Assembly (NCBI GenBank): GCA_017474045.1
Contig: JAFUHX010000015.1
Coordinates: forward strand, 25,289 to 89,288
Direction: 5' to 3'
DNA from: Clostridia bacterium
GTDB lineage: Bacteria; Bacillota; Clostridia; Oscillospirales; Acutalibacteraceae
DNA length: 64,000 bases
The translations under genes and the position numbers were made by a program. The notes under the pieces are model-generated. The model had not been told where the DNA came from. It searched no databases and saw nothing but the letters and a program-made list of their open reading frames with translations. Position 1 is the stretch's first letter. Each line of letters starts with the position of its first letter. Below are positions 43,970 to 52,012 of this stretch, one piece after another.

Positions 43970-44778
43970 GTTTTGGGAGTGAAATAAAAGATAAAAATAT
44001 GTGGGACAAAAATCTACTTTCAGCATATAAAAGTTTTTTTAAAATGGTAAATGATTTAAATTTCCCATTGTTTTCATCATATGAAAAGATATTGAATCTT
44101 TGTAAAAACGATTTGTATTTAAAATATGAAATAAGCAACTTTATAAATCAAGTTTTTCCTTCACCACAAAACACCATATATGGCGAATTTATTTCTAATA
44201 ATATAACAGAATTGTTAAGGAAAAATAATGTAGTGAATGGTTTTGATGGCTTTTTGGCACAAAAATCAATAACCGATTATAAATTATTTCTCGATGAATT
44301 AAAACGAACTGATGATAGCCTAAAAGAAAAAGGATTGCTTGTAGACGATATTATGAGAGATAGAGCAAGAAGATTTGATACTAAACCAATACATATAGAC
44401 GGTTATAATTTGTTTTTTCACGGAACTCCACGTGAGAATTTTTTAAAAATTGAGAAATCCGGTTGCTTAATGTATAAACCATATGAACCAGCTATTCACG
44501 ACAGCTTTATGAATACAATTATAGAGTTAGAAAAAAAGAGAGTATATCTTAGCGATAACTTTGATGATACAATTTATTATGCGCTGAAACAATCTCTCGA
44601 TGGTTACATTATTGCGGTGAATATGGATGGATGTATTTTACACAATGACCTACATATATCTAATCGTCATTTTTGGACTACTGAACCAATTCAAAAAGAT
44701 AGGTTTGTTAATATATATCATATTACGGTGAAAGACAACAAAATCACTATAACTGATAAGGATGGTGTTATCTTATGA
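43966..44778 (+). CDS. ADP-ribosyltransferase-like protein (PARP/Tpt1 fold)
   Basis: 270 aa from GTG 43966, overlapping the upstream stop by 4 nt. The C-terminal half carries an ADP-ribosyltransferase-type pattern: LFFHGTPRENFLKIEKSG (H152), KRVYLSDNFDDTIYYAL (Y194) and TTEPIQKDRFVNI (E240), consistent with an H-Y-E catalytic triad. The N-terminal half is helical with no recognised domain. Relatives transfer ADP-ribose from NAD to proteins or nucleic acids, or act as RNA 2'-phosphotransferases; which of these applies here cannot be read from sequence. It is coupled to radical SAM and phosphatase genes. Confidence 0.65.
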   Translation: MSFGSEIKDKNMWDKNLLSAYKSFFKMVNDLNFPLFSSYEKILNLCKNDLYLKYEISNFINQVFPSPQNTIYGEFISNNITELLRKNNVVNGFDGFLAQKSITDYKLFLDELKRTDDSLKEKGLLVDDIMRDRARRFDTKPIHIDGYNLFFHGTPRENFLKIEKSGCLMYKPYEPAIHDSFMNTIIELEKKRVYLSDNFDDTIYYALKQSLDGYIIAVNMDGCILHNDLHISNRHFWTTEPIQKDRFVNIYHITVKDNKITITDKDGVIL

Positions 44779-45677
44779 TTTATTGTGTTTCTGATATTCA
44801 CGGAAGGATTGACCTTTTTGAAAGATTGCTGGAAACAATAAACTTTTCAAATAATGACACTATTTATGTTTTAGGTGATAGTATAGACAGAGGCGGTGGT
44901 TTTGCTGTCTTAGAGAAAATTATTAAATTACAAGAAAAAGGTCAGGCTAAATTCATACAAGGAAACCACGAAATAAATTTTGTGTCTAATGTATCAAAAT
45001 TAAATAATTCAGTAGTAAGCGAATTGTATTATGGTGACTTATTTTTTGAATCTAAGAGAAGAAGAAACCGAGTTTCGTTTTCAGATGAATACAAACATAT
45101 GGTGAAACAGCAAGAATTATTCCAACAATTTCGTGATTCTGTAAATGCAGCTACAAATCTAACACAATATGAATCTTACTTATCCTGCGAAGAATACTTT
45201 AATAGTTATGAATTAGAAGAAAGAAAAAAGGTAATAGATTTCATTTCATCTGCACCGACATATATTGACATCGAAGTAAATATGCACAAATTTAGATTAC
45301 TTCACGCTGGCTGTAACTCTGATGGAAAGACGAATTTATATATTCGAGAGGAATTTTATAAAAATCCAAATCCACTTGAAAACACAACTATTATTTTCGG
45401 ACATACAACCACAAAAGATATTCGTATGCAGATAGATGGCGTTTATTCACAGCCTTCAATATGGTATGATAATAGGAATAATAATGATAAAATTGGAATA
45501 GATTGTGGTTGCTGCTTTGCTGGTGGTAAATTAGCTTGCCTCAGATTAGACGATATGAAGGAATTTTATGTTGATAATGACAAATTAACAGCGTTTCCAT
45601 TCTCAAAACTGAACGATTATTTTTATAATAATCAATACTCTATGTCAAAATTAAAAGAAGATATATGGAGTTTATAA
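44775..45677 (+). CDS. calcineurin-like metallophosphatase
   Basis: 300 aa; ATG overlaps the stop of the ART-like gene (ATGA). Motifs of the PPP/ApaH-type dinuclear phosphoesterases: DIHGR (7-11), LGDSIDRGGG (about 33-42), GNHE (about 62-65), HAG (about 192) and FGHT (about 218), the five metal-binding blocks. About 100 residues are inserted between the third and fourth blocks. Such enzymes remove phosphate from Ser/Thr or cleave dinucleoside polyphosphates. In this cassette it may reverse or complete the reaction of its partners. A terminator (45688-45718) closes the unit. Confidence 0.85.
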   Translation: MIYCVSDIHGRIDLFERLLETINFSNNDTIYVLGDSIDRGGGFAVLEKIIKLQEKGQAKFIQGNHEINFVSNVSKLNNSVVSELYYGDLFFESKRRRNRVSFSDEYKHMVKQQELFQQFRDSVNAATNLTQYESYLSCEEYFNSYELEERKKVIDFISSAPTYIDIEVNMHKFRLLHAGCNSDGKTNLYIREEFYKNPNPLENTTIIFGHTTTKDIRMQIDGVYSQPSIWYDNRNNNDKIGIDCGCCFAGGKLACLRLDDMKEFYVDNDKLTAFPFSKLNDYFYNNQYSMSKLKEDIWSL

Positions 45678-45687
45678 TAAAATGAAT

Positions 45688-45718
45688 TTAAGGACTACCC
45701 TTCAGCAAGGTAGTCCTT
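45688..45718 (+). terminator. terminator of the three-gene cassette
   Basis: GGACTACC (45690-45697) pairs with GGTAGTCC (45707-45714), then TTTT. Confidence 0.88.
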
Positions 45719-45742
45719 TTCACATATATAGGAGACCAATAA

Positions 45743-45907
45743 ATGAAGAAAAAAATTAGTGAAGAAGAATACAATATTACTTATGCTGCCTTAAAGCTCA
45801 TCGAGAACTTATTCAAGCAAGGCAGAATCAAACAACATATTTTTAAGAACATTTTAGAGGATTATCGAGACTCTATTGACATATCAGCTTTTAAGTGCTA
45901 TACTTAA
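45743..45907 (+). CDS. small SHOCT-like protein upstream of the serine recombinase
   Basis: 54 aa from ATG 45743 with AGGAG upstream. Pattern ISEEEYNITYAALKLIENLFKQGRI.., helical with charged residues, as seen in small proteins encoded next to serine recombinases of Firmicute elements. The promoter of the recombinase lies inside its 3' end. Confidence 0.6.
   Translation: MKKKISEEEYNITYAALKLIENLFKQGRIKQHIFKNILEDYRDSIDISAFKCYT
45876..45904 (+). promoter_or_regulatory. sigma-A promoter of the serine recombinase
   Basis: TTGACA 45876-45881 and TATACT 45899-45904, spacing 17, within the end of the small SHOCT-like gene. Confidence 0.82.
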
Positions 45908-45950
45908 AACACAACAACTATTAACAAAGTGAGGAAATGGAGAGAGGAAA

Positions 45951-47762
45951 ATGTATAACTATAATACACTTACTCCAAAGGAAAGAAAAGTAGTAGTCTA
46001 TGCCCGTGTTTCAACGGAACACGAAGCTCAGCTATCAGCACTGGAAAATCAGAAGGATTGGTATAAACCTATTCTTGCACAACATCCTGAATGGACTGTA
46101 ATTAGGATGTATGTTGATGAGGGTATCACCGGTACATCGGCACAAAAGAGACCTCAGTTTATGCAGATGATTGAAGATGCTGACGATGGAGAATTTGACT
46201 TGATTCTTACCAGAGAGGTATCAAGATTTGCAAGAAACACAGTTGATACACTGCAATATACCCGTAACCTGAAGGCAAAGGGTGTTGAGGTTTTCTTTAT
46301 CAACGATAACATTAAGACTTTTGATGGAGATGGAGAACTCAGACTTACCATTATGGCTACATTGGCGCAGGATGAGAGCCGTAAGACTTCAATCCGTGTA
46401 AAGAGTGGTCAACAGACCTCAATGGAAAATGGCGTTTTCTATGGTAACGGAAATATTCTTGGCTATGACCGTGTAGGTAAGGAAATGATTATCAATCCCG
46501 AACAGGCTAAGACCGTTAGAATGATTTTCGATGATTACTTAGACGGTGTTGGCATTCGTGCAATAAAGTTTAGGCTTGAACAAGCCGGAAGATTAACTGC
46601 TATGGGTAAATCCAACTGGCACGAGAGTAACATATCTAAGGTATTACAGAATAGCTTCTATTGTGGTATTATCACCTATCACAAAGAGTTTACTCCTGAC
46701 TTCTTAGAGCAGAAGAAAATCCGTAATTTTGGTGATATGGAATTTACCAAAGTAAGAGGTTCACACGAACCTATCATTACTGAGGAAGAATTTGAAAGAG
46801 TGCAAAAGATGATTGCAGCACGTAGAAGAACTTTATCGAATGTTACTTCTGGAAAGAGAAAAGCATTAGGCGAAAAACAGCCGGGTGACGTTTGGACTGA
46901 GCTTTTAATCTGTGAGTGTGGTCATAAATTCAATCGTAAGATTTGGCACAATAAAGGTGATATTAAACAGTATGGGTATCAGTGCTATTCATCTATCCGT
47001 ACCGGCTCATTAAAGACAAGGCAAAACAAAGGCTTATCTACTGAAGGCATTTGTGAAGTGCCTATGCTGGCTGGCTGGAAATTACAGATGATGGCTAAGC
47101 ATATTTTCAGAGAGTATTTGAAAGATACCGTACAAGTATTGGCTCTTGCAGAATCAATGTTGGAAAAACACATTGACGATGTAGAAGAACCACAAGACAA
47201 TGAAAAGATAATTAAGCAAAAACGAGATGAAGCAGACAAGCTAAATAAACGTTTGCATAATCTTATTGAGATGAGAGCAGACGGCGAAATTTCAAGAGAT
47301 GTATTCAAGGTCAAGAAAGAAGAAATTGAAAACCGCCTTGCTGCTATTCAAAAAGAATTGGCTGAGTTAGAGCCGGTTCAAGAAGTGGTAGACGAAGCTA
47401 CACACGAAGAAAAGATTACACTGTTAAAATACTATTTGGAACAGTCGGTTAAGCCTACAAATGATGAGGATATACCGGAAGATGTAATTCGTGCATTCGT
47501 AATAAAAATCGTAGCTCATAAGGATGGATTTGACTGGTATTTACGTTTTAGTCCCGATAAACCGCCTAAAACATTGGGTATTGAAGGCAAGCGTAAAGAC
47601 TCCGCAAAAGTTTCCTCCCTTAGTTTGCCACAACACAGGCAGCAATCGCAAATAAGTAATCTATCTTATATAGATTTGTCCCCACCGATTCTCGGTGGGG
47701 ATTTTGTTATTTATAGGTATGCAACGACAACACAGGCAGCTATTGCCGATGGCAGGAAATAA
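45951..47762 (+). CDS. large serine recombinase
   Basis: 603 aa. Catalytic Ser21 in VVVYARVSTEHEAQ, then the resolvase domain (about 12-160) with SRFARNTVDTL, the recombinase domain (about 165-290), a zinc-ribbon part (about 320-375, CECG..C) and a long coiled coil (about 400-480). These enzymes catalyse integration and excision. The last 30 residues (SYIDLSPPILGGDFVIYRYATTTQ) resemble read-through into adjacent DNA, as seen when an element end follows the gene. Second integrase of the element. Confidence 0.9.
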   Translation: MYNYNTLTPKERKVVVYARVSTEHEAQLSALENQKDWYKPILAQHPEWTVIRMYVDEGITGTSAQKRPQFMQMIEDADDGEFDLILTREVSRFARNTVDTLQYTRNLKAKGVEVFFINDNIKTFDGDGELRLTIMATLAQDESRKTSIRVKSGQQTSMENGVFYGNGNILGYDRVGKEMIINPEQAKTVRMIFDDYLDGVGIRAIKFRLEQAGRLTAMGKSNWHESNISKVLQNSFYCGIITYHKEFTPDFLEQKKIRNFGDMEFTKVRGSHEPIITEEEFERVQKMIAARRRTLSNVTSGKRKALGEKQPGDVWTELLICECGHKFNRKIWHNKGDIKQYGYQCYSSIRTGSLKTRQNKGLSTEGICEVPMLAGWKLQMMAKHIFREYLKDTVQVLALAESMLEKHIDDVEEPQDNEKIIKQKRDEADKLNKRLHNLIEMRADGEISRDVFKVKKEEIENRLAAIQKELAELEPVQEVVDEATHEEKITLLKYYLEQSVKPTNDEDIPEDVIRAFVIKIVAHKDGFDWYLRFSPDKPPKTLGIEGKRKDSAKVSSLSLPQHRQQSQISNLSYIDLSPPILGGDFVIYRYATTTQAAIADGRK

Positions 47763-47884
47763 TCTTCACTCAGTTCGCTGAATTCACCCTGACGATTGAG
47801 GATGCACAGGAATATGTCTATTCCATATCCCCAACAAAGCGTGTCAGAGGCTGGCGAGATATTGAAGTAAAACTCTATATTTAA
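47762..47884 (+). pseudogene. 3' remnant of a gene beyond the recombinase
   Basis: A frame continues after the recombinase stop, overlapping it by one base, and encodes about 40 residues (IFTQFAEFTLTIEDAQEYVY followed by a basic segment ending IEVKLYI), ending at TAA 47882-47884. No start or ribosome site precedes it. It looks like the tail of a host or older recombinase gene cut by integration, so the element's right end probably lies within about 100 bp of here. Confidence 0.45.
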
Positions 47885-47887
47885 AAT

Positions 47888-47928
47888 GAACTCCCTTTGT
47901 CAGAAATGACAGAGGGAGTTCGTTATTT
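47888..47928. terminator. strong terminator with GAAA loop
   Basis: A 15-bp stem (47888-47902 with 47907-47921, one G-T pair) with a GAAA tetraloop, then TTATTTTTTATT. It ends transcription from the recombinase side; no T-rich tract is seen on the other strand. Confidence 0.9.
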
Positions 47929-47989
47929 TTTATTATATAAAAGATGAACTATCAAATTAAATAAATACAGTTCATTGTAAAAATATGTA

Positions 47990-48898
47990 TTAATTAGGAA
48001 TAAGAGTTTTTAATTTCGAAGTGTTTTTGATTGTTCTAATTAAAAAGCTTTTCTCCTCATCAGGAATATTGTTTCTAGGGGATGCAATAATTCCTTCTAT
48101 AACGCTAATAACTTGATCATATTTTGATTCAATATGACATTCCTTAATAAATGCAAGAGCATCTTCTGCAGTTTTTATGTCTTGCTCATGTGCTTCCAGC
48201 TCTTTTTTTAATGCATTAATTTGTGATTTTTCACCTTTTATGCAATGTGATTGCAACTCTTCTGTTAGCATATTTTTTCTTTCTGAAGATGTTTTTATGC
48301 TTTCCCAATCAGTTGTGCCAACACGAGAATAAATATTGCCAACCAACCATCCTAACTTTGCTTTAAATTCATCACTTAATTCCAACACCTTGGCTGATAG
48401 GCATTTGTCATAATGTAGCTCGCTTTTTAGTGCGATTGAAACTTTGAGAGATGCTATCATTGAATTTGTCAAACCAAGAGAGCCATCTTTGTATAAAAAG
48501 AAATAATCAGGTTCCGTATTATTATACATTCTTTCTAGAAGTTGATAAGACTTTTCCCAATTCTTGGAATCCATAAATAATAATCCATTTATGCATTCTG
48601 CATATTTATTCTTCAGTAATAAACTTTCAAAAAAATCATCGAAACTCCTTACTGCTGCCAATGTTATATAAGGTGTTTTACATTTATTGTTTTTTCTACG
48701 AACTAAATCACAACTTTGAGTAAGAACCATAAAATATTTATATTGTTCATTTAAAAAGTATGGATGTATTTCCTTTAAAACATCTTTTAGTTCATCTGTT
48801 ATTTCAAGTAGATCACCTTGGCATAATGAGGACTGATCCAAGTTCTCTTTATAAGTAAAGTGTACAGTACTAACTCTATCATTGTCTGACAAAGACAT
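47990..48898 (-). CDS. unknown protein of a three-gene putative defence operon
   Basis: 302 aa from ATG 48898, overlapping the upstream stop by one base (TGATG). The segment YFMVLTQSCDLVRRKNNKC (about 56-74) is notable: a Cys-Asp pair after a hydrophobic strand, seen in uncharacterised proteins of defence neighbourhoods. A coiled-coil/helical C-terminus (about 200-270) follows. I do not recognise a catalytic site. Its neighbours are also unknown, and the location between mobile-element and defence genes makes a defence role plausible. Confidence 0.55.
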   Translation of the reverse strand: MSLSDNDRVSTVHFTYKENLDQSSLCQGDLLEITDELKDVLKEIHPYFLNEQYKYFMVLTQSCDLVRRKNNKCKTPYITLAAVRSFDDFFESLLLKNKYAECINGLLFMDSKNWEKSYQLLERMYNNTEPDYFFLYKDGSLGLTNSMIASLKVSIALKSELHYDKCLSAKVLELSDEFKAKLGWLVGNIYSRVGTTDWESIKTSSERKNMLTEELQSHCIKGEKSQINALKKELEAHEQDIKTAEDALAFIKECHIESKYDQVISVIEGIIASPRNNIPDEEKSFLIRTIKNTSKLKTLIPN

Positions 48899-49134
48899 CA
48901 ACCTTCTTTTAACATTTTATTTAATTCCTTATATGAATCTTTTTTCTGTTTGCTTTTGAAATCGACTTTAATGTGTCCACTAACTTTAATTTTTGAAACA
49001 TGAGAATCAATCGAAACTTTTATAGAAATGTCACGTTGTACAATATTTGCACGTGTATTGTGAGTTAAACTTTTTTTGGGAGTTAATACAGCTTTTCTAC
49101 CAAAAGTTGCTTTTGCATTATTTGTATTACTCAT
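48898..49134 (-). CDS. small basic protein of the same operon
   Basis: 78 aa from ATG 49134, which overlaps the upstream gene's stop by 8 nt. Basic, Lys-rich, with strand-like patterns (ISIKVSIDSHVSKIKVSGHI). No domain recognised. Tight overlap on both sides suggests a stoichiometric partner. Confidence 0.65.
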   Translation of the reverse strand: MSNTNNAKATFGRKAVLTPKKSLTHNTRANIVQRDISIKVSIDSHVSKIKVSGHIKVDFKSKQKKDSYKELNKMLKEG

Positions 49135-49750
49135 TATCAATATCCTCAATATCATATCCTAAGCTAGTTACAATATCTTTAGAATATCCAATAAAGTCGA
49201 CAACACGCTCATAATCAAAAACAATGGAGCTAATATCCGGTTCAGAATGATGTTCATTTAAATGAATTTTCGAATAATTCTGTTCTTGATTGTATTGAAT
49301 GTTGATTGTCTTATCATCTTTTTCTATTGTGCGATTCATTTGTGAATTAACAATTGCATAATTTAATCTGCTCAGAACTTGTGAATCTGAAACGTTATCA
49401 AACATATCAGGTAACAATGTATTGTCAGTTTCTATAAAATCAATATTTAATCCATAAGCAGCCAAAAAGGGAGTTTTTGCTTTAGTAATATAGTTGTTTG
49501 CACATTTTGCAAGGAAATCAATGGTTTCCGGTTTGATATTTGTTGCGGTAAGGACGACTTTTTCTTGTGAAGGGTTAATTATGATATTATCGCATTTATA
49601 AGAAACATTAATATCTATTCCCTGGGCATCAACACCAATTTCCATTTCGGATTTACAAAAAATGTTTGTAGCAACCCAATCAGGTTGAACATAAAGTTTA
49701 TTCCAATCTCCTAATAATACAATTGCCAAAGAGTTATCAACAATATTCAT
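49127..49750 (-). CDS. unknown protein, first gene of the same operon
   Basis: 207 aa. Mixed alpha/beta with a start LAIVLLGDWNKLYVQPDWVATN, and a mid-protein FLAAYGLNIDF. Weak similarity in layout to the sporadic TIGR04255 proteins is possible but I cannot confirm it. ATG is preceded by GAGGGACAA. It heads a three-gene operon with overlapping ends. Confidence 0.55.
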   Translation of the reverse strand: MNIVDNSLAIVLLGDWNKLYVQPDWVATNIFCKSEMEIGVDAQGIDINVSYKCDNIIINPSQEKVVLTATNIKPETIDFLAKCANNYITKAKTPFLAAYGLNIDFIETDNTLLPDMFDNVSDSQVLSRLNYAIVNSQMNRTIEKDDKTINIQYNQEQNYSKIHLNEHHSEPDISSIVFDYERVVDFIGYSKDIVTSLGYDIEDIDNE

Positions 49751-49932
49751 TTATTGTCCCTCGATTCATTGTTATATTTTATATTTTATTATATCATAAA
49801 AATATTAAAATTACCACATTTATTTAGACTTAATTGCATAAAAGTTTTAGAATTATAATAATATCCGCACATTCGACAAAACACAGACCTCCTTGTAAAA
49901 TGGTATTACCAAATACAAGGAGGTCGATTTTA

Positions 49933-50091
49933 ATGTTCAGCAAAAAAACCAAACTGAAGCTCACGGATTTTGAGTGTAACCTTTTAATCAACGGAATGAA
50001 CGAGTTCCGAAATATGCTTCTCTCGGACGGTATCCCCACGGAAGATGTTGACGAACTGCTCCTGAAAATCATCAACCAATCTGAACGGTAG
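49933..50091 (+). CDS. small conserved mobile-element protein
   Basis: 52 aa from ATG 49933 with AAGGAGG 9 nt upstream; the longer frame lacks a ribosome site. Pattern KKTKLKLTDFECNLLINGMN.., an acidic helical protein often found just upstream of DUF6809 and TnpV genes in clostridial elements (from memory of that gene order). Confidence 0.7.
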   Translation: MFSKKTKLKLTDFECNLLINGMNEFRNMLLSDGIPTEDVDELLLKIINQSER

Positions 50092-50102
50092 GGGGTGATA
50101 CT

Positions 50103-50381
50103 ATGTCAGACTTTATTGAGGAATTTTATTACGGAAACATTGAGCCTCAGGAGTGTACCACCAACCTGACGGCAAAAGTCAAAAAGAGCCTCAGTGAGCT
50201 TGCCGGCAAAGAGGAGCACCTGACATCAATCCTCACTGACAAGGAGCAGGAGCTTTTCACCGACTATGTAGCAACCTACATCAAGTTTTCAAGCCTCTGC
50301 AACGCAGATAGCTTCACCGTCGGCTTCAGACTCGGGGCAAGATTCACCTACGACACTTTTATCAACAACAAGAAAGGATGA
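50103..50381 (+). CDS. DUF6809-like protein
   Basis: 92 aa with AGGGGGTGAT upstream. The sequence MSDFIEEFYYGNIEPQE... matches my recollection of DUF6809 proteins of clostridial mobile elements: N-terminal helical signature, then a helix and the C-terminal FTVGFRLGARFTYD segment. Function unknown; part of the TnpV operon. Confidence 0.75.
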   Translation: MSDFIEEFYYGNIEPQECTTNLTAKVKKSLSELAGKEEHLTSILTDKEQELFTDYVATYIKFSSLCNADSFTVGFRLGARFTYDTFINNKKG

Positions 50382-50386
50382 ACTAA

Positions 50387-50740
50387 ATGAATATTACATA
50401 CAGACAAGTCAACGATTATATGATACCCAACCTCAAACTCCCACCCGAAGAAACAGCCATCCGCCTCGGAAAATGGGGTATGATGTATAAGGACTACTTG
50501 CAAAAACACAACTCCGTCCTTTTCATAACACTCCTGACCCAAGGCACTCTCTACCAACACTGCGCTGATATAGAAAATCAGGCTCAGCAGATGTTCAACA
50601 CCCTCGTAGAGCAAATGACAAAAACCGAAAACATCACCGAACAACTCAAATCCCAAAACCAACTCGAATGGGTACAACGAATGAACAGTATTCAGGAAAG
50701 AGCAAATGAGATTGTCTGCAATGAGTTGATATATGTATAA
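50387..50740 (+). CDS. tnpV: TnpV-like transposon-encoded protein
   Basis: 117 aa with GAAAGGA upstream. Pattern LPPEETAIRLGKWGMMYKDY, of the TnpV family of Firmicute mobile elements. Its role is not established. It is the last gene before a terminator and co-transcribed with DUF6809. Confidence 0.78.
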   Translation: MNITYRQVNDYMIPNLKLPPEETAIRLGKWGMMYKDYLQKHNSVLFITLLTQGTLYQHCADIENQAQQMFNTLVEQMTKTENITEQLKSQNQLEWVQRMNSIQERANEIVCNELIYV

Positions 50741-50743
50741 ACA

Positions 50744-50778
50744 TCAAGCCGCCCGATTACTCGGACGGCTCTTTTTAT
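50744..50778 (+). terminator. terminator of the tnpV operon
   Basis: Nested stem GCCG-CCGA / TCGG-CGGC around ATTAC, followed by CTTTTTATT. Confidence 0.85.
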
Positions 50779-50787
50779 TCAGTCAGG

Positions 50788-51411
50788 TTAAAACAGTTGT
50801 GTGGAGAGCTTTAGCTTTTCTTTCGGCGGGAACTGTTTGTCGAATTCTTCGGCTTCTGCCTCATCAACAAAATATCCCTTTGGTGGAGTGTATTCACCGC
50901 TGATGCCGTCAAGATAACCTTTTTTCAGCTCCTTGCAAAGAAAGAACGATGCGTCCGCACCTTCGGGCAAACCGTGGTAACGGATACCGAATTCGCTCGC
51001 ATATGTGAATCCGCTTTTACCGTAGAAATTGATATTTCCCTCAAAGCAAAGTGCTCCGCAACCAAGCTCTGCCGCCTTTTCCAAGGAATAGTCAAGCAGT
51101 ATCTTGCCGTAACCTTGCCCTTGTAATTCGGGTGAAATGCAGATGGGTCCCATAGTCATAATGGGCAAATCTGAGCCGTCATCGGCTTTGATAGCCGCCC
51201 TCATAAACATATTTTGACCAATCAGTCTGCCGTCTTTTTCCATAACGAAATTAAGCTCGGGCACAAACGCTTTGTCATTTCTCAGCTGATTGAGTACATA
51301 ATGCTCAAGACAACCGGGACGGTACACATTCCAGAACGCTTCCCTGACGAGAGCTTCGGTTTCGCGGTGTTCTTCTGTTTTTTCCAAACGAATGATGCAG
51401 TCATTTTTCAT
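50788..51411 (-). CDS. GNAT-family N-acetyltransferase
   Basis: 207 aa. Acetyl-CoA binding pattern GPICISPELQGQGYGKILLDYSLEKA (about 92-117), the Q/R-x-x-G-x-G/A motif of GNAT enzymes, and a preceding beta strand. Substrate unknown. It is convergent with tnpV, with the terminator at 50744 between them. ATG 51411 has GGAGG upstream. Confidence 0.88.
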   Translation of the reverse strand: MKNDCIIRLEKTEEHRETEALVREAFWNVYRPGCLEHYVLNQLRNDKAFVPELNFVMEKDGRLIGQNMFMRAAIKADDGSDLPIMTMGPICISPELQGQGYGKILLDYSLEKAAELGCGALCFEGNINFYGKSGFTYASEFGIRYHGLPEGADASFFLCKELKKGYLDGISGEYTPPKGYFVDEAEAEEFDKQFPPKEKLKLSTQLF

Positions 51412-51593
51412 TGTTAAACCTCCAAAAATTGTTGACCTTCAATCACCGGAGGCTTGCGGGGAGAAGTATTTGCAAACCTCACGGTTTACATTACTATCTC
51501 CAAGGTGTTGTTCATTTTCAAACAGCATTCTCCAAAAATTTTATTCAGGCTTTTGCCTGTAAATTCAGTATAGCATATATACAAATAAATAAC

Positions 51594-51630
51594 AAGTGGC
51601 TGCTTCACTTCGTTCGTGATGCAGCCACTT
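51594..51630. terminator. terminator of the XRE gene
   Basis: AAGTGGCTGC / GCAGCCACTT with partial inner TCAC/GTGA pairing; T-rich on the minus strand. The preceding 51412-51593 holds no gene. Confidence 0.78.
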
Positions 51631-51636
51631 CAAAAC

Positions 51637-51879
51637 TCATTTAATCTCTTGTTCTAAATCATCAAACAAATTGCTGTCAAAGAATTCTCTTATGCTGATT
51701 TCAAGACCGTCGCAAATCTTTTTGATTGACACTACACCGGGATTCTTGCTTTTCTCGTTAAGCATACTGTAAATTGTCGAGGGTGAAACACCTGAGATAT
51801 TAGCAAGTGCGTTAATTGCAATGTTTCTTTCATTGCAAAGTTCAAGTATTCTCTTTTCAACCGCTTCTTTAATATTCAT
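51637..51879 (-). CDS. XRE-family regulator, partner of the divergent SLOG gene
   Basis: 80 aa, an XRE HTH (LCNERNIAINALANISGVSPSTIYSMLNEKSKNPGVVSIKKICDGLEIS) with a short acidic tail. Divergent from the SLOG gene at 52013. The intergenic region carries four ATCGC-type palindromic motifs, so it is the likely repressor of both. Confidence 0.9.
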   Translation of the reverse strand: MNIKEAVEKRILELCNERNIAINALANISGVSPSTIYSMLNEKSKNPGVVSIKKICDGLEISIREFFDSNLFDDLEQEIK

Positions 51880-51895
51880 ACCTATACCACCTTTA

Positions 51896-51990
51896 CGATA
51901 TATCGCTAATATAAGTTTAATAAAATATGCGATAAATCGTGTGGGACATATCGCATATTTATAATTCTTGTGATATAATTGCGATATATC
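51896..51990. promoter_or_regulatory. operator cluster between XRE and SLOG genes
   Basis: Four related sites: CGATATATCG (51896-51905), GCGATAAATCG (51929-51939), ATATCGCATAT (51948-51958), GCGATATATC (51981-51990). TATAAT (51974-51979) lies between the last two, without a good -35, so repressor occupancy would block this promoter. Confidence 0.7.
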
Positions 51991-52012
51991 CCATATTAAG
52001 AGGTGGTATTTT

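Larger units (their letters stand above)
15048..47884. mobile_element. composite mobile region with a tail-less phage-like element
   Basis: From the XRE repressor to the serine recombinase and the broken gene end after it, everything looks acquired: AT-rich DNA, phage packaging and head genes (19.9-23.4 kb, 27.7-29.3 kb and 39.2-41.5 kb), two recombinases, ArdA, a phage-type polymerase, HNH endonuclease and many small helix-turn-helix genes. No tail tube assembly, tape measure, baseplate, holin or lysin was found. The right end is probably next to the serine recombinase stop (about 47760). The left end is not resolved; it could be near 15000 or near 19700. Attachment repeats could not be identified by eye. 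Confidence 0.6.
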
